Shown piece after piece: positions 1 to 7,299 of a stretch of 36,777 nucleotides of DNA. A program made the position numbers and the translations under genes. The DNA comes from a bacterium (GTDB lineage Bacteria; Omnitrophota; Gorgyraeia; Duberdicusellales; 4484-171). Each line of letters begins with the position of its first letter. The first letter of the stretch is position 1. The stretch spans positions 1 to 36,777 of the forward strand of contig JAJYOP010000001.1 in assembly GCA_021796115.1 (NCBI GenBank), in the 5' to 3' direction. Below the pieces are notes generated by a model that saw only the letters and a program-made list of their open reading frames with translations, was not told where the DNA came from and searched no databases.

Positions 1-267
1 CTCATATTTGCCTGTTTTTTAAAATATGAACCACGTATGGCTCTTTCTGCGGGCAAGGACGGACTGTATTTTCTTGGAAAAATTTTAAAAAACGCGCCGG
101 TACATTTAAAAGAAAACGGCTTTCTGATACTTGAGGCAGGTTACCGGCAAAAAAAGCACTTAGAGCTCATCCTTGAAAAAACAGGCAAATATGAGATTAT
201 AGAATGGATTAATGACTACGGGGCAAATTTTAGAGGAGTAGTACTGAGAAAAAACTCTAAACTCTAA
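1..267 (+). CDS. prmC: Peptide chain release factor N5-glutamine methyltransferase, 3' end only (PrmC/HemK)
   Basis: The reading frame is open from the first base, so the 5' part lies outside the window. PrmC methylates the glutamine of the GGQ motif in release factors RF1 and RF2 using SAM. The visible C-terminal part starts with EPRMALSAGKDGLYFLGKIL, which matches the conserved segment after the NPPY catalytic motif in this family, followed by the usual beta-rich end (FLILEAG, then GVVLRKN). The NPPY and SAM-binding motifs are not in view. PrmC next to murA is a common bacterial arrangement, which supports the call. The last residues (NSKL) and the stop are encoded by bases belonging to the word repeat that fills the following spacer. 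Confidence 0.82.
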   Translation, partial: LIFACFLKYEPRMALSAGKDGLYFLGKILKNAPVHLKENGFLILEAGYRQKKHLELILEKTGKYEIIEWINDYGANFRGVVLRKNSKL

Positions 268-328
268 ACACTAAACAAATTGTTTAGAGTTTAGGGTTTC
301 GAGTTTAGTATTTAGAGTTTAAAAATAT
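252..328. repeat. Word-type inverted repeat, family A (AAACTCTAAAC), copy 1
   Basis: The spacer between prmC and murA consists of repeated words such as ACTCTAAAC, and the complementary GTTTAGAGTTT further on. The two halves fold back around CTAAACAA and TTGTTTAG near position 279. The last 26 bases before murA differ at one position from the bases before trpA (6416-6441). This shows a dispersed element rather than chance low complexity. No Shine-Dalgarno sequence is visible between it and the murA start. Confidence 0.75.
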
Positions 329-1591
329 ATGGATAAACTAGTCATTCATAAATCAAGTCTTTCCGGTTCGGTTGAGGTAAGCGGTTCAAAAAATGCCGCG
401 CTTCCTATAATCGCTGCGACTATCCTTACTGACGAGGATTGCATCCTGCATAATGTCCCGAATCTTATGGATGTGCGGACAATGCTCAAAATCTTAGAAG
501 GTTTGGGTAAACAAATTACCTTTGAAAACGGAACCGTAATCATAAAAGCAACCAAGAAACAAGGCTACGTGGCTCCTTATCGGCTGGTACGTACCATGCG
601 CGCTTCTTTTTGCTGTCTGGGCCCGCTTTTAGCAAAGAAGAAAAAAGCAAAAGTTTCTCTTCCCGGCGGCTGCGTTATCGGAGTTCGGCCGGTTGATTTA
701 CATATTAAAGGTTTAAAAATTTTAGGTGCGGATATAAATATAGAAAAAGGTTATTGCGTTGCCGATGGCAAAAATATGCGCGGCAGCCATATTTATCTTG
801 GCGGACAATACGGTTCATCAGTGCTTGCCACTGACAACGTAATGATGGCAGCAGCGCTGATTGATGGCGAAACAATCATTGAATATGCCGCGTGTGAGCC
901 GGAAGTAGAAAGCCTCGGGATTTTTCTTAAAAAAATGGGCGCAGACATTACCGGCGAAGGCACGCCGCTAGTGCGAATCCGCGGCGTAAAAAAATTAGGC
1001 GGATGCGAATTTGATATCATCCCAGACAGGATTGAGGCCGGAACATTTCTTGCCACAAGTATTGCCACAGGATCTGTCTTAGAGATAAAAGGCGCAAACC
1101 CGTTCCATCTTACTTCTGCTATCGAAGTTGCCAGAGAAATGGGCACAGAAATAAACATAGATAACGCGCGCTCAATTATAATTAAACCTAAATTACCTCT
1201 TAAGCCGGTCAACATCGCCACGCTTCCTTATCCAGGATTTCCTACGGATTTACAGGCACAATTTATGGTCTGTCTTTGTTTCGCAAAAGGAATCTCTTTA
1301 ATCACGGAAAAAATATATCCGGACAGATTTATGCATGTAGCGGAACTTAACCGTATGGGTGCAAGGATACAAAGAAACGGGCCTTACGCCATAATTGAAG
1401 GAAAAGAGAAACTTTTCGGCGCAGAAGTAATGGCCTCGGATTTAAGGGCTTCAGCCGCTTTAGTTATCGCTGGCCTTTCTGCCGAAGATAAAACCGAGGT
1501 CTTCAGGGTTTATCATATTGACCGCGGCTACGAGCATATCGAAGAGAAATTACGCAAATTGGGGGCGAAAATAAAGAGAGAGAAACAATAA
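329..1591 (+). CDS. murA: UDP-N-acetylglucosamine 1-carboxyvinyltransferase (MurA)
   Basis: This cytoplasmic enzyme transfers enolpyruvate from PEP to UDP-GlcNAc, the first committed step of peptidoglycan synthesis. The 420-residue length is normal for MurA. Visible family residues are the Lys21-Asn22 pair in SGSKNAALP, the catalytic Cys115 in LPGGCVIGVRPVDLH (the residue attacked by fosfomycin) and the catalytic Asp307 in YPGFPTDLQAQ. Because Cys is retained rather than the Asp seen in some resistant lineages, fosfomycin sensitivity at the target is expected (inference). The start ATG lies directly after the family A repeat with no clear ribosome binding site. It follows prmC in the same direction and may be co-transcribed with it. 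Confidence 0.96.
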   Translation: MDKLVIHKSSLSGSVEVSGSKNAALPIIAATILTDEDCILHNVPNLMDVRTMLKILEGLGKQITFENGTVIIKATKKQGYVAPYRLVRTMRASFCCLGPLLAKKKKAKVSLPGGCVIGVRPVDLHIKGLKILGADINIEKGYCVADGKNMRGSHIYLGGQYGSSVLATDNVMMAAALIDGETIIEYAACEPEVESLGIFLKKMGADITGEGTPLVRIRGVKKLGGCEFDIIPDRIEAGTFLATSIATGSVLEIKGANPFHLTSAIEVAREMGTEINIDNARSIIIKPKLPLKPVNIATLPYPGFPTDLQAQFMVCLCFAKGISLITEKIYPDRFMHVAELNRMGARIQRNGPYAIIEGKEKLFGAEVMASDLRASAALVIAGLSAEDKTEVFRVYHIDRGYEHIEEKLRKLGAKIKREKQ

Positions 1592-1599
1592 CCAGTAAT

Positions 1600-1668
1600 A
1601 TGTCACACGTATTACGTAATACGTAACACGTTCTGAACATGATACTTGTTACCGGTTACGTGATACAT
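1600..1668. repeat. Word-type inverted repeat (ACGTATTACGTAAT words) between murA and trpG
   Basis: The 86-base spacer contains a perfect 18-base palindrome at 1607-1624 (ACGTATTACGTAATACGT). It is followed by degenerate complementary words (ACTTGTTACCGGTTACG, GTGATACAT) that can fold back on the first half. I looked here for a trp attenuator. There is no short ORF with Trp codons and no T-box motif, so this is more likely a member of the spacer repeat class than a trp leader. Confidence 0.6.
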
Positions 1669-1677
1669 TTAATAAGT

Positions 1678-2247
1678 ATGATTTTAGTAATAGACAACTA
1701 CGATTCGTTCACCTATAACCTGGTCCAATATCTTGAAGAGCTGGGAGCCAACATTACCGTCTACAGGAATGACAAGGTTGCCATCGAAAAATTAAAGAAA
1801 TTAAAAATAGATAAAATAGTTATTTCTCCAGGGCCAGGCAGCCCAAAGGACAGCGGCATCAGTTGTGATGTCATCAGGGAATTTTATAAGAAGGTACCAA
1901 TTTTGGGCGTATGCTTGGGGCATCAATGCATAGGGTACGTTTTCGGAGGTATCATAAAGCAGGCGCCTTACATAATGCACGGAAAAACTTCGCTGATTTA
2001 CCATAATAAGAAAGATTTGTTCAAAGATATTAAAAGCCCTTTTGCGGCGACAAGATACCATTCTTTAATTATCGAGGGAAAAACCCTGCCCAAAAATCTG
2101 GTTATCACTGCGTACACCAAAGAAGGCACGATTATGGGTATAAAAGATAAAAAATATCCGCTTTTCGGCGTTCAATTTCATCCGGAATCAATACTCACTT
2201 TAGAAGGAAAAAAACTGTTGAGCAATTTTTTGAAAATTAAGAGTTAA
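1678..2247 (+). CDS. trpG: Anthranilate synthase component II, glutamine amidotransferase (TrpG/PabA)
   Basis: This subunit hydrolyses glutamine and passes ammonia to TrpE (or to PabB for folate) to make anthranilate. It is a 189-residue class I glutamine amidotransferase with the nucleophile Cys79 in GVCLGHQCIG and the partner residues His168 and Glu170 in FHPESIL. The PGPGSP segment at 51-56, MHGKTS at 100-105 and RYHSL at 126-130 are typical of TrpG/PabA. An upstream in-frame ATG at 1639 would add 13 residues drawn from the spacer repeat, so the start giving MILVIDNYDSF is preferred. It opens the trp gene block, yet no trpE gene lies beside it, so its synthase partner must be elsewhere. 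Confidence 0.93.
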   Translation: MILVIDNYDSFTYNLVQYLEELGANITVYRNDKVAIEKLKKLKIDKIVISPGPGSPKDSGISCDVIREFYKKVPILGVCLGHQCIGYVFGGIIKQAPYIMHGKTSLIYHNKKDLFKDIKSPFAATRYHSLIIEGKTLPKNLVITAYTKEGTIMGIKDKKYPLFGVQFHPESILTLEGKKLLSNFLKIKS

Positions 2248-2331
2248 CCACAGATAAGCACACCTGCCTGCCGTAAGGCAGGTATCTTGGTTATTGGTTA
2301 TTTTTAAAGCATCTGTGGCTATCTGTGCCAT
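2248..2331. repeat. Word-type inverted repeat, family C (CACAGAT), copy 1, with nested GC hairpin
   Basis: It begins immediately after the trpG stop with CACAGATAAGC, contains TTGGTTATTGGTTAT at 2287-2301 and ends with CTATCTGTGC at 2319-2328. The outer CACAGAT/ATCTGTG words are complementary. Nested inside is an 8-bp hairpin with arms ACCTGCCT (2262-2269) and AGGCAGGT (2276-2283). The same three outer words recur in the trpC-trpF spacer around a different hairpin. The inner hairpin also resembles, in reverse orientation, one in the trpD-trpC spacer. Confidence 0.75.
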
Positions 2332-2345
2332 GGAGCAAAAGCGAC

Positions 2346-3389
2346 ATGATAAAAGAAGCGATACAAAAATTAACCGAAAAAAAAGATCTTTCTTTTGACG
2401 AAACAAAAGAAATATTTAACGATATTTTTGACCATAAAATATCCGCCACTCAAACTGCAAGCTTTCTTACGGCACTTTCGATGAAAGGCGAGACCGCAGA
2501 GGAAATTTATGCTGCTGCTACCGTGGTCAGGGATAGAGCAACGCGTCTTTCTGTGCAGGGGGACTTTATCGGTATTGAACTTGACAGCGAGCAGATTCTT
2601 GATAGCTGTGGTACCGGCGGTTCCGGAGTGAATAAATTTAATATTTCAACAGCAGTTGCTTTTATTGTTGCTGCCTCCGGCGTCAAAGTTGCCAAGCACG
2701 GCAATCGCGCAATGTCATCAACCTGCGGTAGTGCGGATGTTCTTGAGGAGCTGGGGATAAAAATCGATATTGCGCCAAAAATCATGGAAGAGACGATAAA
2801 GAAAACGGGTATCGGTTTTCTTTATGCCCCATTATACCATCCGGTGCTAAAGGAAGCGGCAGCTATCCGTAAAGAAATAGGCGCAAGGACTATTTTTAAT
2901 ATTTTGGGCCCGCTCTGTAATCCGGCTCATGCTACGCACCAGCTTCTTGGCGTATACAAAAAAGAACTGGTCCGGCCAATGGCCGAAGTTTTAAATAGTT
3001 TAGGCACAAAGAAAGCGCTGGTTGTCTACGGAAAAGATTTGAAAGACGAGGTCTCTTTGACGGGAGAAACAACTGCTGCGCTGATAGAAAAGAAAAAAGT
3101 TAAGAACATGGCTATTAACCCGTCAGATTTCGGGTTAAAAAAGATAACCTTAAAAAGCATCGAAACCAAAGACGCAAGTTCCAGTGCAAAAATAATATTG
3201 GATGTTTTAAACGGAAAGAAAGGCCCGGCTCAAGATATAATCTTAGCTAACGCAAGCTGCTGTTTTTATATATTGGATAAGGCCAATAATTTTAAAGAAG
3301 GCGCGGCTCTCGCAAGGAGCATTATAGAAAAAGGTAAAGCCAGGGATAAATTTTTTGAATTTAAAAACTTTATAGATGCCCAAAGATAA
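2346..3389 (+). CDS. trpD: Anthranilate phosphoribosyltransferase (TrpD)
   Basis: It joins anthranilate to PRPP to make phosphoribosylanthranilate, the second step specific to tryptophan. With the ATG at 2346 it has 347 residues, the usual length. The PRPP-binding loop GTGGSG is at 89-94 after DSC, followed by NISTA and the conserved KHGNRAMSS (117-125) with CGSADVLEELG. A GTG at 2325 would add seven unrelated residues from the repeat. The ATG at 2346 is chosen because TGGAGC lies about ten bases upstream as a plausible Shine-Dalgarno sequence. It lies between trpG and trpC in one operon-like block. Confidence 0.95.
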   Translation: MIKEAIQKLTEKKDLSFDETKEIFNDIFDHKISATQTASFLTALSMKGETAEEIYAAATVVRDRATRLSVQGDFIGIELDSEQILDSCGTGGSGVNKFNISTAVAFIVAASGVKVAKHGNRAMSSTCGSADVLEELGIKIDIAPKIMEETIKKTGIGFLYAPLYHPVLKEAAAIRKEIGARTIFNILGPLCNPAHATHQLLGVYKKELVRPMAEVLNSLGTKKALVVYGKDLKDEVSLTGETTAALIEKKKVKNMAINPSDFGLKKITLKSIETKDASSSAKIILDVLNGKKGPAQDIILANASCCFYILDKANNFKEGAALARSIIEKGKARDKFFEFKNFIDAQR

Positions 3390-3394
3390 AAAAC

Positions 3395-3497
3395 ATAAGG
3401 ACGGATGCACGCCTGTCCTTGCGGCAGGCAGGGATGGCTACGGATGTCACGGATGGATTCATCTGTTTGAATCCGTAACAATCAGCTCGCATCCGTT
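3395..3497. repeat. Word-type inverted repeat (ACGGATG words) with nested GC hairpin, trpD-trpC spacer
   Basis: ACGGATGC at 3401-3408 pairs with GCATCCGT at 3489-3496. Further ACGGATG words lie between them, and GGATTCA (3455-3461) pairs with TGAATCC (3468-3474). A nested GC element (about 3407-3430, CCTGTCCTTGCGGCAGGCAGG) reads in reverse like the CCTGCCTGCCG hairpin of the trpG-trpD spacer. The remainder before trpC is AT-rich and shows no Shine-Dalgarno sequence. Confidence 0.65.
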
Positions 3498-3516
3498 ATA
3501 AAAAATAAATAATAAT

Positions 3517-4299
3517 ATGCATAACGTATTGTCGCTTATCGTTGAAGCAAAGAAGAAGCAGGTTGAGATTCTAAAAAAGAATCACGATGAGCTTTTGTCG
3601 CTTGTAAAAAAAGCGCCAAAACCGCTTGGCTTTAAGGAAACGATAAACCGGGAAGGAAAAATTTCTTTTATCGCCGAGATAAAACAAGCTTCGCCTTCGG
3701 CAGGGGTCTTACGCAAAGAATTTTCCGCAGTCGATATAGCAAGAATTTATCAAGCGGCAAAAGTAAATGCGCTTTCTGTAGTTACGGAAAGCGAATTTTT
3801 CCTCGGTAAAATCAATTACCTAGAGGACATTAAAAAAGAAATTGATTTACCGGTATTACGCAAGGATTTTATATTAGACGAAATACAGATTTTAGAGTCG
3901 CGCACCGTAGGCGCTGATGCGATTTTACTTATAATGAGAATACTTGATGAAGAAAAACTACCCCGGCTTTATAATTTCAGTAAAGAGTTAGGAATGGATG
4001 TAATGATTGAAATACATACGGAAAAAGAATTACGCAAAGTCCTAAAACTTGGCTCATTCGATATCATAGGCATAAACAACAGGAATCTTAATACTTTAAA
4101 AGTTGATTTAATTACCACACAAAAACTTGCTCCTTTTATCCCGCAGGGCGTGGTAAAGGTGAGTGAAAGTGGTATAAAATCTCTTAAGGATGTTTTATGG
4201 CTAAAAGGCGTTGGTATTGACGCAATATTGGTTGGAGAAACATTGATGAAGGCAGGGAATATAGAAGAGAAAATAAAGGAACTTCACGTGGATGCATAA
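3517..4299 (+). CDS. trpC: Indole-3-glycerol phosphate synthase (TrpC)
   Basis: It closes the indole ring from CdRP with loss of CO2 and water. It is a 260-residue monofunctional TIM barrel. Visible family motifs are FIAEIKQASPSAG (51-63, catalytic Lys56), VLRKDFILDEIQI (113-125, catalytic Lys116), the Glu in MIEIHTE (163-169), IGINNRNL (184-191) and VSESGI (215-220). It is separate from trpF, unlike the fused enterobacterial protein. It sits between trpD and trpF, each spacer being filled by palindromic repeats that would be present in any shared transcript. Confidence 0.96.
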   Translation: MHNVLSLIVEAKKKQVEILKKNHDELLSLVKKAPKPLGFKETINREGKISFIAEIKQASPSAGVLRKEFSAVDIARIYQAAKVNALSVVTESEFFLGKINYLEDIKKEIDLPVLRKDFILDEIQILESRTVGADAILLIMRILDEEKLPRLYNFSKELGMDVMIEIHTEKELRKVLKLGSFDIIGINNRNLNTLKVDLITTQKLAPFIPQGVVKVSESGIKSLKDVLWLKGVGIDAILVGETLMKAGNIEEKIKELHVDA

Positions 4300-4309
4300 C
4301 GCAGATATT

Positions 4310-4421
4310 CACAGATAAGCCCGCCACTGATATATTTTTATATGTGGGCGGACCCGCCTCTGGCGGAGAATTTGTTTGTATCTTATATGTTGGTTATTGG
4401 TTATGTCTTAACTATCTGTGC
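4310..4421. repeat. Word-type inverted repeat, family C (CACAGAT), copy 2, with different nested hairpins
   Basis: It shares CACAGATAAGC (4310-4320), TTGGTTATTGGTTAT (4390-4404) and CTATCTGTGC (4412-4421), in the same order, with the trpG-trpD spacer. The interior differs: instead of the CCTGCCTGCC hairpin it carries CCCGCC/GGGCGG words around 4319-4352 and a CCGCC/GGCGG hairpin near 4354-4366. This suggests independent insertion of small hairpins into copies of one parent element. Confidence 0.7.
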
Positions 4422-4450
4422 TAATCTGTCCCGTTTCCTATATAATTATT

Positions 4451-4500
4451 AAGGTGCGGGACGCCCCGAACCTTAATGTGTTTATCTAAGGTAACGGGGC
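4451..4500 (+). promoter_or_regulatory. Two mutually exclusive hairpins before trpF
   Basis: Arm GCCCCGAACCTTA (4463-4475) can pair either upstream with AAGGTGCGGG (4451-4460, about nine pairs with one mismatch) or downstream with TAAGGTAACGGGGC (4487-4500, six plus six pairs with a small internal loop). Only one pairing can form at a time. The second ends 18 bases before the trpF ATG, close to its possible ribosome-binding region (CGGAGCG). There is no U-run after either hairpin, so neither is a classical terminator. A regulatory role is inference; it may simply be another spacer repeat. Confidence 0.35.
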
Positions 4501-4518
4501 TGTGCGGAGCGAAGCAAC

Positions 4519-5151
4519 ATGATTAAAATAAAAATTTGCGGAATAACTAATTTAGAAGACGCGCTAGCCTGTTCAAAAGAAGGGGCCGATGCGCTTGGTT
4601 TTATTTTCTCAAAGAAAAGCCCGCGCTGTATCAGTGAAAAAGAAGCAGCAAAAATAATCGCAAATTTGGATCCTTATCTGACAAAAGCCGGTGTATTTCT
4701 TGACGAAGAAAAAGAACGCGTCTTTGAGATTGCCAATGCGCTTTCTTTGAATGTACTACAGTTCCATGGTCAAGAAAGCCCGGCGTATTGTAATTCCTTC
4801 AGGCCTAAATTTAAAGTCATAAAAGTATTTTTTCCACAGGATAAGCCATTCCTTGAGAAAATTTTTAGTTATAAAATTGACGCGGTAATGTTTGACGTAA
4901 AATATGAAACGAAAACAAAAGGCAAGGCTACCGTAGATAAAGATACGCTTAAAGAAATTTCCTCGCTAATCAAAAAAGGAGAAAGAGTTATAATCTCCGG
5001 AGGCTTAACGGTAAAAAATATTTCTCAATTTGCTAAACTTAATCCCTATGCCGTTGATGTGGCAAGTGGCCTGGAAAAGCTTGTCGGAAAAAAAGATGCT
5101 GAACTGGTAAGAGAATTTATTAGTAAGGTGAAAAATGTTAATTCCAGATAA
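4519..5151 (+). CDS. trpF: Phosphoribosylanthranilate isomerase (TrpF)
   Basis: It performs the Amadori rearrangement of phosphoribosylanthranilate to CdRP. It is a 210-residue TIM barrel with the catalytic Cys7 in [13 protein letters not shown] and the general acid Asp126 in [20 protein letters not shown] and QFHGQE are typical family segments. The C-terminal phosphate loop appears as ISGGLTVKN. It overlaps the start of trpB by 17 bases, which points to translational coupling of the last steps. Confidence 0.95.
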   Translation: MIKIKICGITNLEDALACSKEGADALGFIFSKKSPRCISEKEAAKIIANLDPYLTKAGVFLDEEKERVFEIANALSLNVLQFHGQESPAYCNSFRPKFKVIKVFFPQDKPFLEKIFSYKIDAVMFDVKYETKTKGKATVDKDTLKEISSLIKKGERVIISGGLTVKNISQFAKLNPYAVDVASGLEKLVGKKDAELVREFISKVKNVNSR

Positions 5152-6325
5152 AAAAGGTTATTTCGGGGATTTTGGCGGAAAATTTATGCCGGAGACTCTA
5201 TTCTCCTGCCTGGATGAACTAGGCCATTTTTATGCCAAAATAAAGAACAATAAAAAATTCAAAGAAGAATTTACTTTTTATCTTAAGGAATATGCCGGAA
5301 GACCAACCCTGCTTTATTTTGCAAAAAATTTAAGTAAGAATCTCAGGATGAAAATATATCTTAAACGCGAAGACCTTCTCCATACCGGGGCACACAAGAT
5401 AAATAATTCTTTGGGCCAGGCTCTCCTTGCCCACCATATGGGCAAAAAAAGAATTATCGCTGAAACCGGAGCCGGGCAACACGGAGTCTCTGCCGCGACA
5501 GTTGCACGGCTGTTTAATTTTCAATGTGATGTTTATATGGGCGAAGAGGATATCCGCCGGCAAAGAATGAATGTGTTCAGAATGAAAACCCTTGGCGCCC
5601 GCGTAATCCCGGTTAAAAGCGGCTCAAAAACTTTAAAAGACGCTTGCAATGAAGCCATGAGAGACTGGGTTACTAACGTAAGAAATACATATTATCTAAT
5701 CGGCTCGACTTTTGGTTCGCATCCTTATCCGATGATTGTACGCGATTTTCAATCCGTCATCGGCAAAGAAGCCAAACGCCAGATTTTAAATAAGGAAAAG
5801 AGGCTGCCGGATTACCTCATCGCTTGCGTCGGCGGCGGCAGTAATGCCATGGGGCTTTTTTATCCGTTCTATAAAGATAAAAGAACGAAGATGATTGGCG
5901 TTGAAGCCGGAGGAATAAACCGGAATTTAAATTCCGCATCGCTAAATTTTGGCAAGCCTGGAGTATTGCACGGCGCAAAAACCTATATTTTGCAGGATAA
6001 ATTTGGCCAGGTAAAGGCGACCCACTCGGTCGCTGCAGGTTTAGATTATCCAGGAGTCGGTCCGGAGCACTCTTTTTATAAAGAAAGCGGCCGCGCAAAG
6101 TATGTTACCATAAATGACAAAGAGGCAGTCGAAGGTTTTAAAATGCTAAGCGAACTTGAAGGAATTATCCCAGCGCTTGAATCCGCTCATGCCATCGCTT
6201 ATCTTAAAAAATTAGCCAAAAAAGCCAAAGGTTCGTTGACTGTGGTTTGCCTATCCGGAAGAGGAGATAAGGACTTAGAAATAGTGCAGGAATGCATAGA
6301 TAAAACTCTAAACTCGAAATCCTAA
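5135..6325 (+). CDS. trpB: Tryptophan synthase beta chain (TrpB)
   Basis: This PLP enzyme condenses indole with serine to make tryptophan, in an alpha2-beta2 complex with TrpA. It has 396 residues. The PLP lysine is Lys88 in [15 protein letters not shown], the substrate loop ETGAGQHG is at 110-117 and the phosphate-binding GGGSNAMG is at 233-240. [16 protein letters not shown] identifies the standard TrpB1 type rather than TrpB2. The start overlaps trpF. The last codons (KTLNSKS and the stop) are made of the same AAACTCTAAACTC words as the following spacer repeat, so the C-terminal tail appears repeat-derived. Confidence 0.97.
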   Translation: MLIPDKKGYFGDFGGKFMPETLFSCLDELGHFYAKIKNNKKFKEEFTFYLKEYAGRPTLLYFAKNLSKNLRMKIYLKREDLLHTGAHKINNSLGQALLAHHMGKKRIIAETGAGQHGVSAATVARLFNFQCDVYMGEEDIRRQRMNVFRMKTLGARVIPVKSGSKTLKDACNEAMRDWVTNVRNTYYLIGSTFGSHPYPMIVRDFQSVIGKEAKRQILNKEKRLPDYLIACVGGGSNAMGLFYPFYKDKRTKMIGVEAGGINRNLNSASLNFGKPGVLHGAKTYILQDKFGQVKATHSVAAGLDYPGVGPEHSFYKESGRAKYVTINDKEAVEGFKMLSELEGIIPALESAHAIAYLKKLAKKAKGSLTVVCLSGRGDKDLEIVQECIDKTLNSKS

Positions 6326-6441
6326 ACTCTAAACATTTCGAGCTTTCTTCAGTTTGTGATTTGTCCTACTTCGCCAAGGCTTCGTAGGACTATTCTTCGA
6401 AGCTTTAGCGAAGAAGAATGTTTAGGATTTAGAGTTTAAAA
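6303..6441. repeat. Word-type inverted repeat, family A, copy 2, enclosing two nested hairpins
   Basis: The left arm (6310-6337) and the right arm (6417-6438) are complementary at 20 of 21 positions once a 7-base TCTAAAC unit is allowed as an extra repeat in the left arm. Between them lie two further hairpins: GTCCTAC (6363-6369) with GTAGGAC (6384-6390), and TTCTTCG (6393-6399) with CGAAGAA (6409-6415). The right arm and the AT-rich bases after it match the murA leader at 25 of 26 positions. The left arm begins within the trpB coding sequence. Confidence 0.78.
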
Positions 6442-6447
6442 ATATTA

Positions 6448-7254
6448 ATGAAAAACATGATAACATTAAAAGAAAAATTTAGTCAGCTAAAAAAACAAAA
6501 CAAAAAAGCCTTTATAGCCTATATACCTTTTGGTTTCCCGACGATAAAATTCACAAAAGGTATTATCCTTACTTTGCAGAAAGCCGGAGTCGATATTATT
6601 GAATTAGGTATCCCCTTTTCTGATCCGATCGCTGATGGGCCAATAATCCAAGAGGCAACTTCAATTGCCCTTAGCCGCGGCGCAAATACAACCAAGCTTT
6701 TTGCGTTACTTAGAAGCCTCAAGAAAGATATAAAAATTCCAATCGTTTTTATGACTTACTATAACCCGGTTTTTAAATTCGGCGTGGATAAATTTTTCAA
6801 TAATATGAACAAGGCCGGAGCATCAGGCATACTAACTGTTGATTTACCTATTGATGAGAGTAAAGAATATTTAAAAAGCGCCCGTAAATCTAATATTAAA
6901 ACAATATTTTTCGTGACACCAGTTACTCCCAAATTAAGGGCAAAAGCCATTACTAAAGCGTCAGGCGGTTTTATTTATTATATTTCCGTAACCGGCACTA
7001 CCGGCATGCGGAATATTTCCTATGCTTCGATTGCAAAGCATCTCAAGGAAATTAAAAAAATGAGTAAGTTGCCGGTTTGCATTGGTTTTGGTATCCATTC
7101 GAGAAAACAAGTAAAGGAAGTTTCAAGAATCAGCGATGGCGCAATCATCGGCAGTGCCATTGTGAAATTTATAAAAGAAAATCATGCCAAGCGGAACTTT
7201 TTGAACAAGTTAGAAAAATACGTTAAGGCATTAAAAAGCAAGGATCGAAATTAA
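6448..7254 (+). CDS. trpA: Tryptophan synthase alpha chain (TrpA)
   Basis: It cleaves indole-3-glycerol phosphate to indole, which is channelled to TrpB. It is a 268-residue TIM barrel with catalytic Glu52 and Asp63 in IIELGIPFSDPIADGPIIQE, PVFKFG, and the phosphate-binding segments TGTTGMR and IGFGIHS. An internal ATG at 6457 (residue 4) is an alternative start, and neither has an obvious Shine-Dalgarno sequence. It is the last gene of the trp block; the next gene, a peptidase, follows after 45 bases in the same direction. Confidence 0.96.
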   Translation: MKNMITLKEKFSQLKKQNKKAFIAYIPFGFPTIKFTKGIILTLQKAGVDIIELGIPFSDPIADGPIIQEATSIALSRGANTTKLFALLRSLKKDIKIPIVFMTYYNPVFKFGVDKFFNNMNKAGASGILTVDLPIDESKEYLKSARKSNIKTIFFVTPVTPKLRAKAITKASGGFIYYISVTGTTGMRNISYASIAKHLKEIKKMSKLPVCIGFGIHSRKQVKEVSRISDGAIIGSAIVKFIKENHAKRNFLNKLEKYVKALKSKDRN

Positions 7255-7299
7255 TCCTTCGCAAAGCGCGGCAGTCTTTAGACCGGGGTTCATTAAAAT

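Noticed and set aside
252-328. CRISPR array
   Set aside because: The repeats are short degenerate words without regular spacers; no array-like pattern or cas gene was seen anywhere in the window.
793-1221. Long antisense frames opposite murA and many other genes
   Set aside because: They mirror well-supported + strand genes and show no family motif or ribosome binding site of their own.
1592-1677. Trp attenuator or T-box before trpG
   Set aside because: There is no leader peptide with Trp codons, no T-box sequence and no terminator with a U-run; the spacer is explained as a palindromic repeat.
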